From NCBI GenBank assembly GCA_040398845.1, contig JBBATH010000005.1, positions 158,462-222,461 on the forward strand: a stretch of 64,000 nucleotides of DNA, in the 5' to 3' direction. Positions 40,560 through 49,550 of the stretch are shown piece by piece. The stretch comes from WLND01 sp040398845. Lineage in GTDB: Bacteria > Actinomycetota > Actinomycetes > S36-B12. Positions within the stretch are counted from its first letter, which is position 1; every line of letters starts with the position of its first letter. Made by a program: the position numbers and the translations under genes. The notes under the pieces were generated by a model, which worked only from the letters and a program-made list of their open reading frames with translations, ran no database searches and had not been told where the DNA came from.

Positions 40560-41207
40560 TCAGGTGCCCGAACGGTACTCCTCGACGCTGAGCCTGCGGC
40601 GCGTGGTGATCTCGCCGATCCTGCTCCAGTCGCTGCCGCCAAGCCGGGCGATCGGGTCAAGTCGTTCGATGTCAGCGCGTCCATCGATGAGGACCGACGC
40701 CTCGACGGCGATGCACATCACCTCACCGAATACGACCAGGCCATTGCCCACCTCCTTGATCTCCACGAGGCGGCATTCCAAGGCGTATGGCGACTGCGCG
40801 ACGCGGGCCGCGCCAACCGTTTCACTCGCCTCACGTGTGAGCCCAGCGACATCGAATTCACTGACATCCGAACCGAATTCCACGCTCGTCACGTTGATCT
40901 GCTCGAGCCTCGCAGCCGGGCTCCCGCATACGACGAACTCGCCCGTCGCCCGGATATTCCGCACTGTGTCCTTCTCCCCCATCGAACTGAAGACGATGAT
41001 GGGTGGCGCCGTGCTCACGATGGTGAAGAACGAGTGCGGGGCAAGGTTGTCGACACCATCCGCACTTCGCGACGACACCCAGGCGATCGGACGCGGTACA
41101 ACGAGGCTGCCGAGAAGGGGGTAGACACTGCGCACGGCGCTCGGATCGATGACGACTCGACCGCCTACTTCGTTGTCAACGCTGGGCAGGGGGCTGTTCG
41201 ACGTCAT
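40560..41207 (-). CDS. flavin reductase family protein
   Basis: FMN-binding split-barrel protein of 215 residues. It reads LGSLVVPRPIAWVSSRSADGVDNLAPHSFFTIVSTAPPIIVFSS at about 32-75, the FMN-binding core typical of the DIM6/NTAB subgroup, followed by KDTVRNIRATGEFVV and a C-terminal extension. Such proteins supply reduced flavin to monooxygenases or act on their own. No oxygenase is adjacent. The gene lies alone between two inverted 39-base repeats (see findings), suggesting it may have moved as a unit. Confidence 0.87.
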   Translation of the reverse strand: MTSNSPLPSVDNEVGGRVVIDPSAVRSVYPLLGSLVVPRPIAWVSSRSADGVDNLAPHSFFTIVSTAPPIIVFSSMGEKDTVRNIRATGEFVVCGSPAARLEQINVTSVEFGSDVSEFDVAGLTREASETVGAARVAQSPYALECRLVEIKEVGNGLVVFGEVMCIAVEASVLIDGRADIERLDPIARLGGSDWSRIGEITTRRRLSVEEYRSGT

Positions 41208-41282
41208 TGGCCAATGGTGTCAGCCCGGTCCTTTCATCGTCCTTAACCCGGGTCGAATCGCAGAATATCGACGAATCCACTT

Positions 41283-41321
41283 CGGATTCCGCCGTTTCTC
41301 CCGTGAGATGGGACAAACGGG
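41283..41321 (-). repeat. right copy of inverted repeat flanking flavin reductase gene
   Basis: Minus-strand copy of the repeat at 40435-40473, beginning with the same 16 bases at its outer end. It starts eight bases from the MMPL stop codon and could also end that transcript. Confidence 0.75.
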
Positions 41322-41328
41322 AGTTGGG

Positions 41329-43542
41329 CTAGTGGTCGGAGATGCCGAACCTTTCGTGGAAGCGGCGAAGGGGTTTCGGGGCCCACCAGTTCGCCCGGCC
41401 GGCAATCCGCATGAACGCCGGAACGAGGAGCACCCGCACCACGGTCGCATCGAGAAGGATTGCCACCGTCACCCCGAGCCCGATCATTTTGATGCTCGTG
41501 ACGGAACAGGTGAGAAAGGTCGCGAACACGACGGCGAGCAGCAGCGCCGCTGCGGTGATGATCCCCGCGGACCGCTGGAGGCCCATGGCGACCGCTGCCG
41601 TGTTGTCGCCCGATCGGTCGTATTCCTCCTTGATGCGTGAAAGGAGGAATACCTCGTAGTCCATCGAGAGCCCGAAGGCCACGATCGCGGTGACGATGAT
41701 CGTCGAGGTGTCAAGGCTCCCCGTGTTCACGAAATCCCCGACGAGCCACGTCAGGTGCCCCTCTTGGAACACCCACACGAGGACGCCGATCGCTGCGGCG
41801 AGGCTCATCACATTGAGGATCACGGCCTTGATCGGCAGCAGGATGCTCCCGGTGAACAGGAAGAGCAGGATGAGGACGGAGACGAGCACCCAGGCGAGAG
41901 CCCATGGCAGCATGCGCGCGATGCCCTGCTGCGAGTCGGTGTATTCGGCCGCAAGGCCGCCGACCTGTGTCCCGGCGGGGCCCTTGACAGCGCGAAGGTC
42001 AGCGATGACTCGCTCACCCTCTGGGCTGCGCGCCCGCTCCGTCGAGAACACGGTCACGAGTTCCATCGCCGCGGCGGACGTTACGACTCCTGGGGGCGTC
42101 TGCGAGACAAGCGCCCCGTCCGTGAAGACCCCAGAGGATGACACGACACGCGTGATGGTCGCCACCTCCGAGAGCGCCACTGAGTAGTCGTCTAGGGATG
42201 CCTCGCCTGATGGCCGCGGCATCGTGATCTCGATAGGGACGCCCCCCAGTCCTGGGAAGTCGGTCTTGAGGATCTCAGTCGCTATCACCGACGGATCCGT
42301 CCGTGGAAGGGCACGCTCGTCGATCTGACTGAACTGCACGTTCACGGCGGGCCAGGCGAGAATGAGGAGAAGCAACCCGCTCCCGAGGGCCACCGGCCAG
42401 GGGCGCCGCATGATTGCAGCCGCGAGCGTCGCCCAGCGGGTGCCCTCGTTGGACCGACCGATGCCGCGCCTGACGCGCAGGGCATTGACCCGCGGGCCGA
42501 GCACTCCTAGCGCAGCAGGAAGCGTGATGATCGCGCCGAGCACCGCGAACATCACTGCCGCAATCCCCGCATAGGCGAAGGACTGCAGAAAGTACTGCGG
42601 GAAGAAGAACATGGCCGCAAGGGTTACGGCGACCGTGAGGCCCGAGAACACCACGGTGCGACCCGCAGAGGCAACGGTCCGGATGACCGCGTCCTCCACC
42701 GAGCGCGGTTTGCCGGTGCTCTCGACCGTCGCCAATTCTTCGCGGAAACGGCTCACGACAAGGAGTGAGTAGTCAATACCGAGGCCAAGCCCGAGCCCGG
42801 TCACGACATTGATCGAGAAGACTGAGATGTCAGTCACGTAGGTAACAAGGAACAGGACGAACAAGGAACCCACGATCGACCCGACCCCAACGAGCAACGG
42901 CATGCCCGCTGCAATGATCCCGCCGAACACGAAGAGGAGAAGGACGAAGGTGACGGGGATCGCGATTGCCTCGGCTCGCGCGAGGTCTGCGCTGATCCGG
43001 GTGTTGATGGCCTTGGCGATCGCAGCACCACCGCCGATGTAGACCGCCGTGGAACCGATCGACTGCTCATCCACTTTTCGTTCGACCGCGTCGGCAATCT
43101 GTCGCGAGGATGTCGCCGCCGATGGGTCGAAGGTGACCAGGATGAGTCCGCCGCGACCATCGGCACTGCGGAGGTTCTGGCCCCCTGACTCCCAGTAAGA
43201 GGTCGCTCGCAGAACCCCTGGCACGGATGCCACGGCCTCCGTGAGAGCGGACCCCACACGCGTTGACGCCTCAGAATCGACGGAATCCGGGCCATCCGAT
43301 TCTGAACCGACCAGCGCGAGAACCATGTTCGTCTCCGGGGATTCGAACTGCTCCTCGAGGATCTGCGCCACCTGCTCGGAGTCGGACGCTGGATCGTTGA
43401 AGCCCTCGCTTCCAAGACGCGGGAAGACACTCAAGCCGACGATCGCGGTCACGACGATGACGAGAGCCGAGCCGACGAGGATCAATTTGCGATGGAAATA
43501 GCTCCAGCGCCCGAGCTTGGTAAACAATCGGCTTCCTTTCAC
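41329..43542 (-). CDS. MMPL/RND-family transporter
   Basis: Proton-driven exporter of lipids or drugs, 737 residues. It has two matching halves, each with one helix, a large extracellular loop and five further helices. Conserved parts: GLGLGIDYSLLVVSRFREEL in the first half and AFGLSMDYEVFLLSRIKEEYDRSGDN in the second, with the Asp-Tyr pairs for proton relay. The C-terminus RFHERFGISDH is short. A ribosome site (AAAGGAAG) precedes ATG 43542. It is downstream of argG on the same strand with a 172-base gap that shows no gene. Substrate unknown; trehalose-mycolate export is not implied. Confidence 0.92.
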   Translation of the reverse strand: MKGSRLFTKLGRWSYFHRKLILVGSALVIVVTAIVGLSVFPRLGSEGFNDPASDSEQVAQILEEQFESPETNMVLALVGSESDGPDSVDSEASTRVGSALTEAVASVPGVLRATSYWESGGQNLRSADGRGGLILVTFDPSAATSSRQIADAVERKVDEQSIGSTAVYIGGGAAIAKAINTRISADLARAEAIAIPVTFVLLLFVFGGIIAAGMPLLVGVGSIVGSLFVLFLVTYVTDISVFSINVVTGLGLGLGIDYSLLVVSRFREELATVESTGKPRSVEDAVIRTVASAGRTVVFSGLTVAVTLAAMFFFPQYFLQSFAYAGIAAVMFAVLGAIITLPAALGVLGPRVNALRVRRGIGRSNEGTRWATLAAAIMRRPWPVALGSGLLLLILAWPAVNVQFSQIDERALPRTDPSVIATEILKTDFPGLGGVPIEITMPRPSGEASLDDYSVALSEVATITRVVSSSGVFTDGALVSQTPPGVVTSAAAMELVTVFSTERARSPEGERVIADLRAVKGPAGTQVGGLAAEYTDSQQGIARMLPWALAWVLVSVLILLFLFTGSILLPIKAVILNVMSLAAAIGVLVWVFQEGHLTWLVGDFVNTGSLDTSTIIVTAIVAFGLSMDYEVFLLSRIKEEYDRSGDNTAAVAMGLQRSAGIITAAALLLAVVFATFLTCSVTSIKMIGLGVTVAILLDATVVRVLLVPAFMRIAGRANWWAPKPLRRFHERFGISDH

Positions 43543-43714
43543 TCACCTTCGACCCTTCCAGAATCAGACGGCGAAGGCCACCCGACGAGCGGCTGGCTTC
43601 TATCGGTGGTCATCGGCGATGCTGGAGAAGCATGTCGCATCGATCGAGGACATCCAGACGACTCCCGCGTGAAGCTCCGCAGCCTTTACCCCCACGAACG
43701 ACAGCGAGACGCGA

Positions 43715-45136
43715 CTAGTCGGAGCCGGACTCCATGGCTGCCCTGTCGAGCATCTCGTCGGTTTCGAGTATGCCCTCCTCCTGAGGTGCCGAGATTGCCT
43801 GCGCACCACCCGGGGTGAGGTCGCCGACGAGATCCGCCTGCCTGCCCCCGAACTGCCCCTGCGCCGCATAGAGCTCGAGTTTGGCGCGGGTGTCGGCGAT
43901 GTCGAGGTTGCGCATCGTCAACTGTCCGATGCGGTCGACCGGCCCGAATGCGGCGTCCTCCGTGCGTTCCATGGAGAGCTTGTCGGGGTGGTAGCTGAAC
44001 GCGGGACCCTGCGTGTTGATGATCGTGTAATCGTCTCCGCGCCGAAGCCGAAGCGTGACCTCACCGGTCACCGCAGAGGCGACCCATCGCTGGAGCGACT
44101 CGCGAAGCATGAGCGACTGCGGGTCGAGCCAGCGGCCTTCGTACAGCAGTCGGCCGAGCCTGCGGCCCTCGGCGTGGTAACTCGCGATCGTGTCCTCGTT
44201 GTGAATGGCGCTCAGCAGTCGTTCGTAGGTGATGAACAGCAGCGCCATGCCGGGCGCCTCGTAAATGCCACGGCTCTTCGCCTCAATGATGCGGTTCTCG
44301 ATCTGGTCGGCCATGCCGAGACCGTGCCGGCCGCCAACGGCATTCGCCTCGTCGACGAGTTCGACGTCGCTGGCGAACTCGCGGCCGTTGATCGAGACCG
44401 GACGACCCTGAACGAACCGAACCGTGACGTCCTCAGTGGCGATCTGCACGGAGTCGTCCCAGAACCGTACGCCCATGATGGGCTCGACGATCTCCATCGA
44501 GGTATCGAGATGCTCGAGCAGCTTGGCCTCATGGGTGGCGCCCCAAATATTGGCGTCGGTCGAATAGGCCTTCTCGACGCTGTCCCGGTACGGCAGGCCA
44601 TGCGATACGAGCCACTCGGACATCTCCTTGCGGCCACCAAGTTCATTGACGAAGTCGGCGTCGAGCCACGGCTTGTAGATTCGAAGTGCCGGGTTGGCAA
44701 GAAGCCCGTAGCGGTAGAAACGCTCGATGTCGTTGCCCTTGAACGTGGATCCGTCGCCCCAGATGGAAACGCCGTCCTCGAACATTGCGCGAACGAGCAT
44801 GGTGCCCGTCACTGCCCGGCCGAGTGGTGTGGTGTTGAAGTACTGCCGCGTGCCGGAGCGGATGTGGAAGGCGCCGCAGGTGAGGGCGATGAGCCCCTCC
44901 TCGACGAGCGCGGCGCGGCAATCAACGACGCGGGCGAGTTCTGCGCCATAGGCCATCGCGCGTCCGGGGACTGAATCGATATCAGGCTCGTCGTATTGGC
45001 CGATGTTCGCGGTGTAGGTGCAGGGGATCGCCCCCTTGTCGCGCATCCAGGCCACGGCCACCGAGGTGTCGAGGCCGCCGGAAAAGGCTACGCCGACGCG
45101 CTCGCCGGCGGGCAGGGAGGTGAGGACTTTGGACAC
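43715..45136 (-). CDS. argG: argininosuccinate synthase, long (type II) form
   Basis: Joins citrulline and aspartate in arginine synthesis, using ATP. The 473 residues start SKVLTSLPAGERVGVAFSGGLDTSVAVAWMRDKGA (P-loop type pyrophosphatase motif) and contain TYTANIGQYDEPDIDSVP and STFKGNDIERFYRYGL. Length and sequence are of the 447-residue Escherichia coli class, not the 400-residue class common in actinobacteria. GTG 45136 follows TAGGCT and six bases (leaderless). No other arg gene is nearby, so it stands apart from an arginine cluster and may be an acquired or second copy. Confidence 0.93.
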   Translation of the reverse strand: MSKVLTSLPAGERVGVAFSGGLDTSVAVAWMRDKGAIPCTYTANIGQYDEPDIDSVPGRAMAYGAELARVVDCRAALVEEGLIALTCGAFHIRSGTRQYFNTTPLGRAVTGTMLVRAMFEDGVSIWGDGSTFKGNDIERFYRYGLLANPALRIYKPWLDADFVNELGGRKEMSEWLVSHGLPYRDSVEKAYSTDANIWGATHEAKLLEHLDTSMEIVEPIMGVRFWDDSVQIATEDVTVRFVQGRPVSINGREFASDVELVDEANAVGGRHGLGMADQIENRIIEAKSRGIYEAPGMALLFITYERLLSAIHNEDTIASYHAEGRRLGRLLYEGRWLDPQSLMLRESLQRWVASAVTGEVTLRLRRGDDYTIINTQGPAFSYHPDKLSMERTEDAAFGPVDRIGQLTMRNLDIADTRAKLELYAAQGQFGGRQADLVGDLTPGGAQAISAPQEEGILETDEMLDRAAMESGSD

Positions 45137-45188
45137 GCCCCCAGCCTAGAGCCGGGATGAGCGTCGCCGCTCCCCCGCACTCGCCCCC

Positions 45189-45226
45189 AGTCATTTCGTA
45201 CAGAATCCGGCTGGACTGACGAAATA
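45189..45226. repeat. intergenic palindromic repeat
   Basis: ATTTCGT...ACGAAAT arms enclose ACAGAATCCGG. The segment from 45191 agrees with the 24323 repeat at about 17 of 22 positions. It lies in the 183-base gap upstream of argG; the rest of that gap shows no gene. Confidence 0.55.
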
Positions 45227-45319
45227 TCTGGTCAGGTGACTTTGTAAATGGTCATTTCATCCGCAGGAGTCGCAGCAGAACCTGCGAGTCGCAGTCGGCC
45301 GCTGGCCTACGGTGCTCCC

Positions 45320-45657
45320 ATGGCCACCATTGAGGAAACACCCGAGGCAATCCACGTCCGGCTGTCACGGTGGGAGCGCCTTGGCTCCCTCCACGCAGAC
45401 CTGCACATCCCGATGGCACATATTGTGTCCTCTGATGTCGTTGACGACCCTGGCCGATCCTCCGCGGCTGGCGAGCACCCGGCACCGGTATTCCGTACGT
45501 CATCATGCTCGGAACGATGCGCTCCCATGGCCTGAAGGACTTTTGCGCCATCTACAAGCGGCGACCTGCTCGCGTCATTGAATGCATTGGGTTCACCTTC
45601 GCCCGTGTCATCGTGACGCTTCCGGTCGTTGGGAACCCCGCCCCGTCGCCGTCATGA
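45320..45657 (+). pseudogene. PH-like domain protein gene with one-base deletion
   Basis: From ATG 45320 the frame reads MATIEETPEAIHVRLSRWER and continues to SSDVVDDP; then the conserved continuation WPILRGWRAPGTGIPYVIMLG and DFCAIYKRRPARVIECIG appears in the next frame, ending at TGA 45655-45657. Losing one base at about 45448-45450 explains it. Joined, the product is about 112 residues, like a conserved actinobacterial family of unknown function with a PH-like fold. Either a recent inactivation or a sequencing error. Confidence 0.75.
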
Positions 45658-45701
45658 CGTAAGGATCCCAAAAATCACTCGATTGAACCCGGATAGGCGC
45701 C

Positions 45702-45707
45702 TAGTCT
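45702..45707 (+). promoter_or_regulatory. -10 box of small membrane protein gene
   Basis: TAGTCT is six bases before the ATG at 45714; leaderless layout. Confidence 0.4.
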
Positions 45708-45713
45708 TTACCC

Positions 45714-46079
45714 ATGACTCAAGAGCAGATCCAACCCGCACGCGGCCCGCTCATCCCAATACTCGCAACTGTTATCTGGCTCGTGCTCGCCGTTCTCGCC
45801 GCAGTCCCGGTGATGATGTCGTTCATGATGTTCGACTCCGGCACCGACAACATGTCGGGGTGGGTCTGGATGGCTTTCTACGGCATGTGGTTGTTCCTCG
45901 CGGCGTGCGTGCTCAACGTCCCGATCACGTGGACCGTCTGGGCAATCACTCGCAAGCGTGAGGGCACCGCAGTGTGGCGGGTGCTCTCAGCGCTGCTTCC
46001 ACTCATCCCAGTGGCGATGGTCGTGATCGGGTTTGCCGGGACTGAAGCCTTCTGCGACGGTCAGCTAAACAGCTGCTGA
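45714..46079 (+). CDS. small membrane protein, unknown function
   Basis: A 121-residue protein with three hydrophobic helices (LIPILATVIWLVLAVLAAVPV, WVWMAFYGMWLFLAACVLN, WRVLSALLPLIPVAMVVIGF) and a short cysteine-bearing tail (FCDGQLNSC) that would be outside if the N-terminus is inside. No family recognised. The 3' end overlaps the convergent dioxygenase gene by 15 bases. Confidence 0.7.
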   Translation: MTQEQIQPARGPLIPILATVIWLVLAVLAAVPVMMSFMMFDSGTDNMSGWVWMAFYGMWLFLAACVLNVPITWTVWAITRKREGTAVWRVLSALLPLIPVAMVVIGFAGTEAFCDGQLNSC

Positions 46080-46910
46080 CGCAAGCACGATGGCATGCTC
46101 GCACACGAGCACGCCATCAGGTCCGGCGACGAAATCCTCGATGAGTGAGTCCTTCACCCCGAACACAGTGTCTGAGTCGAGATATTGGCTCGCCCGGTCG
46201 AACACATGTGAGGTGACCGGCTCGTAGCCCTCCTTCGATGCCTTGACATGGATGTGAGCCGCACGCCATTCATGCCGGCCGGTGTCGTGCAGAAGTCTGC
46301 CGACTGGTCCATCAGCCGGAATTGGGTACGGCACCGGTCTCACCGTGCGAATCTCGTATCGTCCTTCACCATCCGTCAGATAGCGCCCCCGAAGATTCGT
46401 TGCCGGCTGCTCATCCGGCTGCTGAACGGCATAGAAGCCCGTCGCTGCGTTCTGCCATACGTCGAGGAGGACGCCTTCGAGCGGGTTCCCCGCGGTATCG
46501 GTGACCACGCCTCGGAAGATGGCGACCTCGCCCCCGTCCTCGTATTCGACCATGGTCTCGCCGAAGGCACGCTCGGGTGAGTCCGGCACGTAGAAGGGGC
46601 CCAAGATCGTCGGTTCGGTGGCGAGGGCTTCGACGTCGGAGTGATTGACGAGGTCGATCAGCGAGGAGAATCCCAGGGTGTCAGAGAGCAGAATGAATTC
46701 CTGACGCCTCTCATCGCACATTTGACCTGTAGCGGTGAGGAACATGACGCCGGCGAGCCACTCCTCATCGGTGAGGCGCACCTCCTTGGCGAATGCATGC
46801 AGATGCCGGACGAGCGACGGGGTGATCTCACGCAGTCGCGGATCTGGGGTTGCCTCGAGTCGAGCAACGACGACGTCGGTGAGGTCGTCCTCGGTCATTG
46901 GCTCACGCAC
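46065..46910 (-). CDS. intradiol dioxygenase, hydroxyquinol 1,2-dioxygenase type
   Basis: Non-haem Fe(III) enzyme that opens 1,2,4-trihydroxybenzene between the hydroxyls to give maleylacetate. The 281 residues have the helical dimerisation domain (about 1-100) then the catalytic beta-sandwich with ligands Tyr in ILGPFYVP, Tyr in GEGRYEIRTVRP, and two His in WRAAHIHVKAS. The GTG at 46910 has GGGAG six bases ahead. It is the last gene of the ABC transporter transcript and feeds the same product as the hydroquinone branch. Confidence 0.88.
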   Translation of the reverse strand: MREPMTEDDLTDVVVARLEATPDPRLREITPSLVRHLHAFAKEVRLTDEEWLAGVMFLTATGQMCDERRQEFILLSDTLGFSSLIDLVNHSDVEALATEPTILGPFYVPDSPERAFGETMVEYEDGGEVAIFRGVVTDTAGNPLEGVLLDVWQNAATGFYAVQQPDEQPATNLRGRYLTDGEGRYEIRTVRPVPYPIPADGPVGRLLHDTGRHEWRAAHIHVKASKEGYEPVTSHVFDRASQYLDSDTVFGVKDSLIEDFVAGPDGVLVCEHAIVLASAAV

Positions 46911-47976
46911 TGGGTTCTCCCTTGTCTGCAACTGCCGTCTTGTCCTTGATCAGCGCAAACCGCTCAAGAGGGTTGGCGAGGCGATATCCCACCGGGAAGA
47001 GGCGAATGCGCCCGTTACCCGAGATCAGGCCCCAAATACCGCGCGGGAGCAGCAGGGTAATGATGATCGCGAGCAATCCGAGAATGACGAGATACCAGAC
47101 CCCGAAGTCGGAGAGCCACTGCTGAAGGGCGAAGAAGACGATGGCTCCGACGATCGGACCCTCAATCGTGCCGATGCCGCCAATGACAACGATGAAGATC
47201 ATGAAGGCCGAGTACTCGACGCTGAAGATGGATTCCGGTTGCACCCGCAGGGTGTTCGCGGCAATCATCGCCCCGGCCAGCGCACACCCCATGCCGGCAA
47301 TCACGTAGACGATGCGCTTGCTCCGCGTGACGCGTACGCCAAGCGAACCGGCGGCAACTGCGTCGTCACGTATCGCCGTGAAGCCGAGCCCAAGACGCGA
47401 GCGCATGACGAGGTAGGTGACGCCAACCGCGACCACGACCGCGATGAGCGACAGCCAGTAGACATACGCGATCCGGCGCCCAGGCGACAGGTCAGTGATC
47501 GCCATGAATGACACTCCTGACCCCGCGCCAAGGACATCCATCTGTTCGACGACGAGTTTCACGACCTCAGCTATGACCCAGGTGCCGATCGCGAAATATC
47601 CCCCCGAAAGTCGGAACGCAAGGAATGAGATCGGCAGCGACAGGGCCCCGGCGATAACCACGGCGATCGGGACCGCGAGGAACGGGTCAATGCCGATCGT
47701 GTCGGCGATGTAGACAAGACCGTAGGCACCGATGCCGATATAGGCCTGCTGCCCAATCGACACCATCCCGCCGTAACCGGCGAGCAGGTTCCACATGGTT
47801 CCGAGCACAATGAGGGAGAACATAATGACGAGGTTCTGCTGCAGTCCCCGGCCCATGATGTACGGCCCCATTGCGAGCAGGATGAGCACCGGGGTGATGA
47901 CCGCTAGGCCGGCCCACGATGATTTCGTCGCACGCCTGACCTTGATAGGCGCGCTGGTCGCCTCCTGGGTTGTCAT
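46903..47976 (-). CDS. branched-chain-type ABC permease LivM
   Basis: Second membrane subunit of the importer, 357 residues and about ten helices, with NLLAGYGGMVSIGQQAYIGIGAYG and the cytosolic coupling motif FTAIRDDAVAAGSLGVRVTRSK. ATG 47976 overlaps the livH stop by four bases; its own stop lies within the start region of the dioxygenase gene. The importer of this type takes up amino acids, amides or aromatic acids; here the setting points to a phenolic compound (inference). Confidence 0.92.
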   Translation of the reverse strand: MTTQEATSAPIKVRRATKSSWAGLAVITPVLILLAMGPYIMGRGLQQNLVIMFSLIVLGTMWNLLAGYGGMVSIGQQAYIGIGAYGLVYIADTIGIDPFLAVPIAVVIAGALSLPISFLAFRLSGGYFAIGTWVIAEVVKLVVEQMDVLGAGSGVSFMAITDLSPGRRIAYVYWLSLIAVVVAVGVTYLVMRSRLGLGFTAIRDDAVAAGSLGVRVTRSKRIVYVIAGMGCALAGAMIAANTLRVQPESIFSVEYSAFMIFIVVIGGIGTIEGPIVGAIVFFALQQWLSDFGVWYLVILGLLAIIITLLLPRGIWGLISGNGRIRLFPVGYRLANPLERFALIKDKTAVADKGEPSA

Positions 47977-48842
47977 GAGTTCACCGCCTTCGGCAGGAGA
48001 CCGGTTGGTCGGAAGGCAAGGATGGCGAGGAAGACGAGATTCCCCGCGAGGATCCCGTACGCCGGATTGATTTGGGCTCCAACGGTCTGCGCCACGCCAA
48101 GAACGATGCCGCCAATGAGCGTGCCCCACAATGACCCGAGTCCACCGATGATGACGGCCTCGAACGCGAAGATGAGCGTGGCGTCGCCATAGGTCGGGCT
48201 GAACTGAGTTCGCATGCCGAGGAATACGCCTGCGAGCCCAACAACGCCGAGCGCAATGGCGGTCGCAATCGCGTAGATCCGTCGATTATCGATGCCCATG
48301 AGCTGCGCGGCTTCCTTGTCATCGCTCGCTGCTCGCATCGCACGTCCGGTTCGAGATCGCGACAGGTACATCTGCAGCCCTGCAATAACGGCAACGCCAA
48401 CGACAAAGGTCAGGAGCGGGAAGACACCGATTGAGATGTCGCCCGTGATCTGGATGCTGTCGGTGGCGATCGCTCCCGTCTGGATGGATCGAGTATCAGC
48501 AGAGAAGAACTGCTGGAGGAGATTCGTCACGACGACCGCGAGACCGAACGTCACGAGGATCGGTGCGAGGCCCCCGCGCGCGAGCGCTGGATTGAGGAGC
48601 CCGAGTTGCAGGACGTAGCCAATCCCAGCCATGACGGGGATCACGATGAGGATACACAGGAACGCCGGGACAGAGAGCTTGTCGACGAGGAAGTATCCGA
48701 GGTACGCCGCAACAACGGCGAGGACGCCATGCGCGAGGTTAACGATTCGCATGACACCGAACATGAGTGAGAGACCTGCTGCAAGCAGGGCGTATAGACC
48801 GCCGAGCAGGACCCCTTGCAGCACCGCATTCAGCCATTCCAC
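47973..48842 (-). CDS. branched-chain-type ABC permease LivH
   Basis: First membrane subunit, 289 residues and about eight helices. GLYALLAAGLSLMFGVMRIVNLAHG near the N-terminus and MRAASDDKEAAQLMGIDNRRIYAIATAIAL are the LivH signatures. It follows livF by nine bases and overlaps livM (ATGA). Part of the transporter encoded at 46.9-51.8 kb. Confidence 0.93.
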   Translation of the reverse strand: MEWLNAVLQGVLLGGLYALLAAGLSLMFGVMRIVNLAHGVLAVVAAYLGYFLVDKLSVPAFLCILIVIPVMAGIGYVLQLGLLNPALARGGLAPILVTFGLAVVVTNLLQQFFSADTRSIQTGAIATDSIQITGDISIGVFPLLTFVVGVAVIAGLQMYLSRSRTGRAMRAASDDKEAAQLMGIDNRRIYAIATAIALGVVGLAGVFLGMRTQFSPTYGDATLIFAFEAVIIGGLGSLWGTLIGGIVLGVAQTVGAQINPAYGILAGNLVFLAILAFRPTGLLPKAVNS

Positions 48843-48851
48843 GGCAGCCTC

Positions 48852-49550
48852 CTAGATCCCGAAGTACGCGGTTGCGATTTGGTCACGGGTGAGTGAGCCC
48901 GCCGGTCCCTCGAGGACGGTGCGGCCCTCGAGCATGCACTGCACCCGATCAGATACCTTCAGCGCCTGGTTGACATCCTGCTCAACGACAAGCACCGTCG
49001 TGCCAGCAGAGGTGATTGCGGGCAGCGCCGCGTAGATCTGTTCGACGACCACCGGCGCGAGGCCCAGGGACACCTCGTCAAGGAGGAGCAGACTCGGATT
49101 GCTCATGAGCGCCCGCCCGATCGCGACGGCTTGCTGCTCGCCGCCGGATAGGTGGATCCCTATTCGATCCCTGCGATCGGCCACCAGCGGGAACGCCTCG
49201 TACACGCTCGCAAGGTTCCACGGGCCCTTGCGCCGGGTGTGACCGCCGACGAGCAAATTCTCCTCGACGCTCAGGCTCGGGAAGATGCGTCGGCCCTCAG
49301 GGGTAAGCGCGATGCCTTGGCCAACACGCTTAAAGCTCGGTAGCCCGGTAACGTCACGTCCCTCGAGGGAGATTACGCCATTCGTTGGTGTCATCAGGCC
49401 CGCAATGGACTTCATGAGAGTGGACTTTCCTGCACCATTTGCACCAATGATCGCAAGGGTCTCACCCGCGGCCACCTTCACGCTCACCCCGTAAAGGGCT
49501 TGGAAGTCGCCGTAGTGAACGTCGATTGCATCGACAACGAGCAGACTCAT
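48852..49550 (-). CDS. ABC transporter ATPase LivF
   Basis: 232-residue ATPase: Walker A IGANGAGKSTLM, signature LSGGEQQAVAIGRAL, Walker B LLLLDEVSLGLAP, with the short C-terminus of LivF. ATG 49550 overlaps the livG stop by four bases; a longer open frame to 49661 lies inside livG. Works with LivG as a heterodimer on the permease pair. Confidence 0.93.
   Translation of the reverse strand: MSLLVVDAIDVHYGDFQALYGVSVKVAAGETLAIIGANGAGKSTLMKSIAGLMTPTNGVISLEGRDVTGLPSFKRVGQGIALTPEGRRIFPSLSVEENLLVGGHTRRKGPWNLASVYEAFPLVADRRDRIGIHLSGGEQQAVAIGRALMSNPSLLLLDEVSLGLAPVVVEQIYAALPAITSAGTTVLVVEQDVNQALKVSDRVQCMLEGRTVLEGPAGSLTRDQIATAYFGI

Noticed and set aside
43543..43714. Possible gene between MMPL and argG
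   Set aside because: Only frames overlapping argG in antisense or out of frame; no ribosome site.
43988..44974. 328-codon plus-strand frame
   Set aside because: Antisense to argG with no motif.
46735..47511. 258-codon plus-strand frame
   Set aside because: Antisense to livM and the dioxygenase gene; charged low-complexity product.
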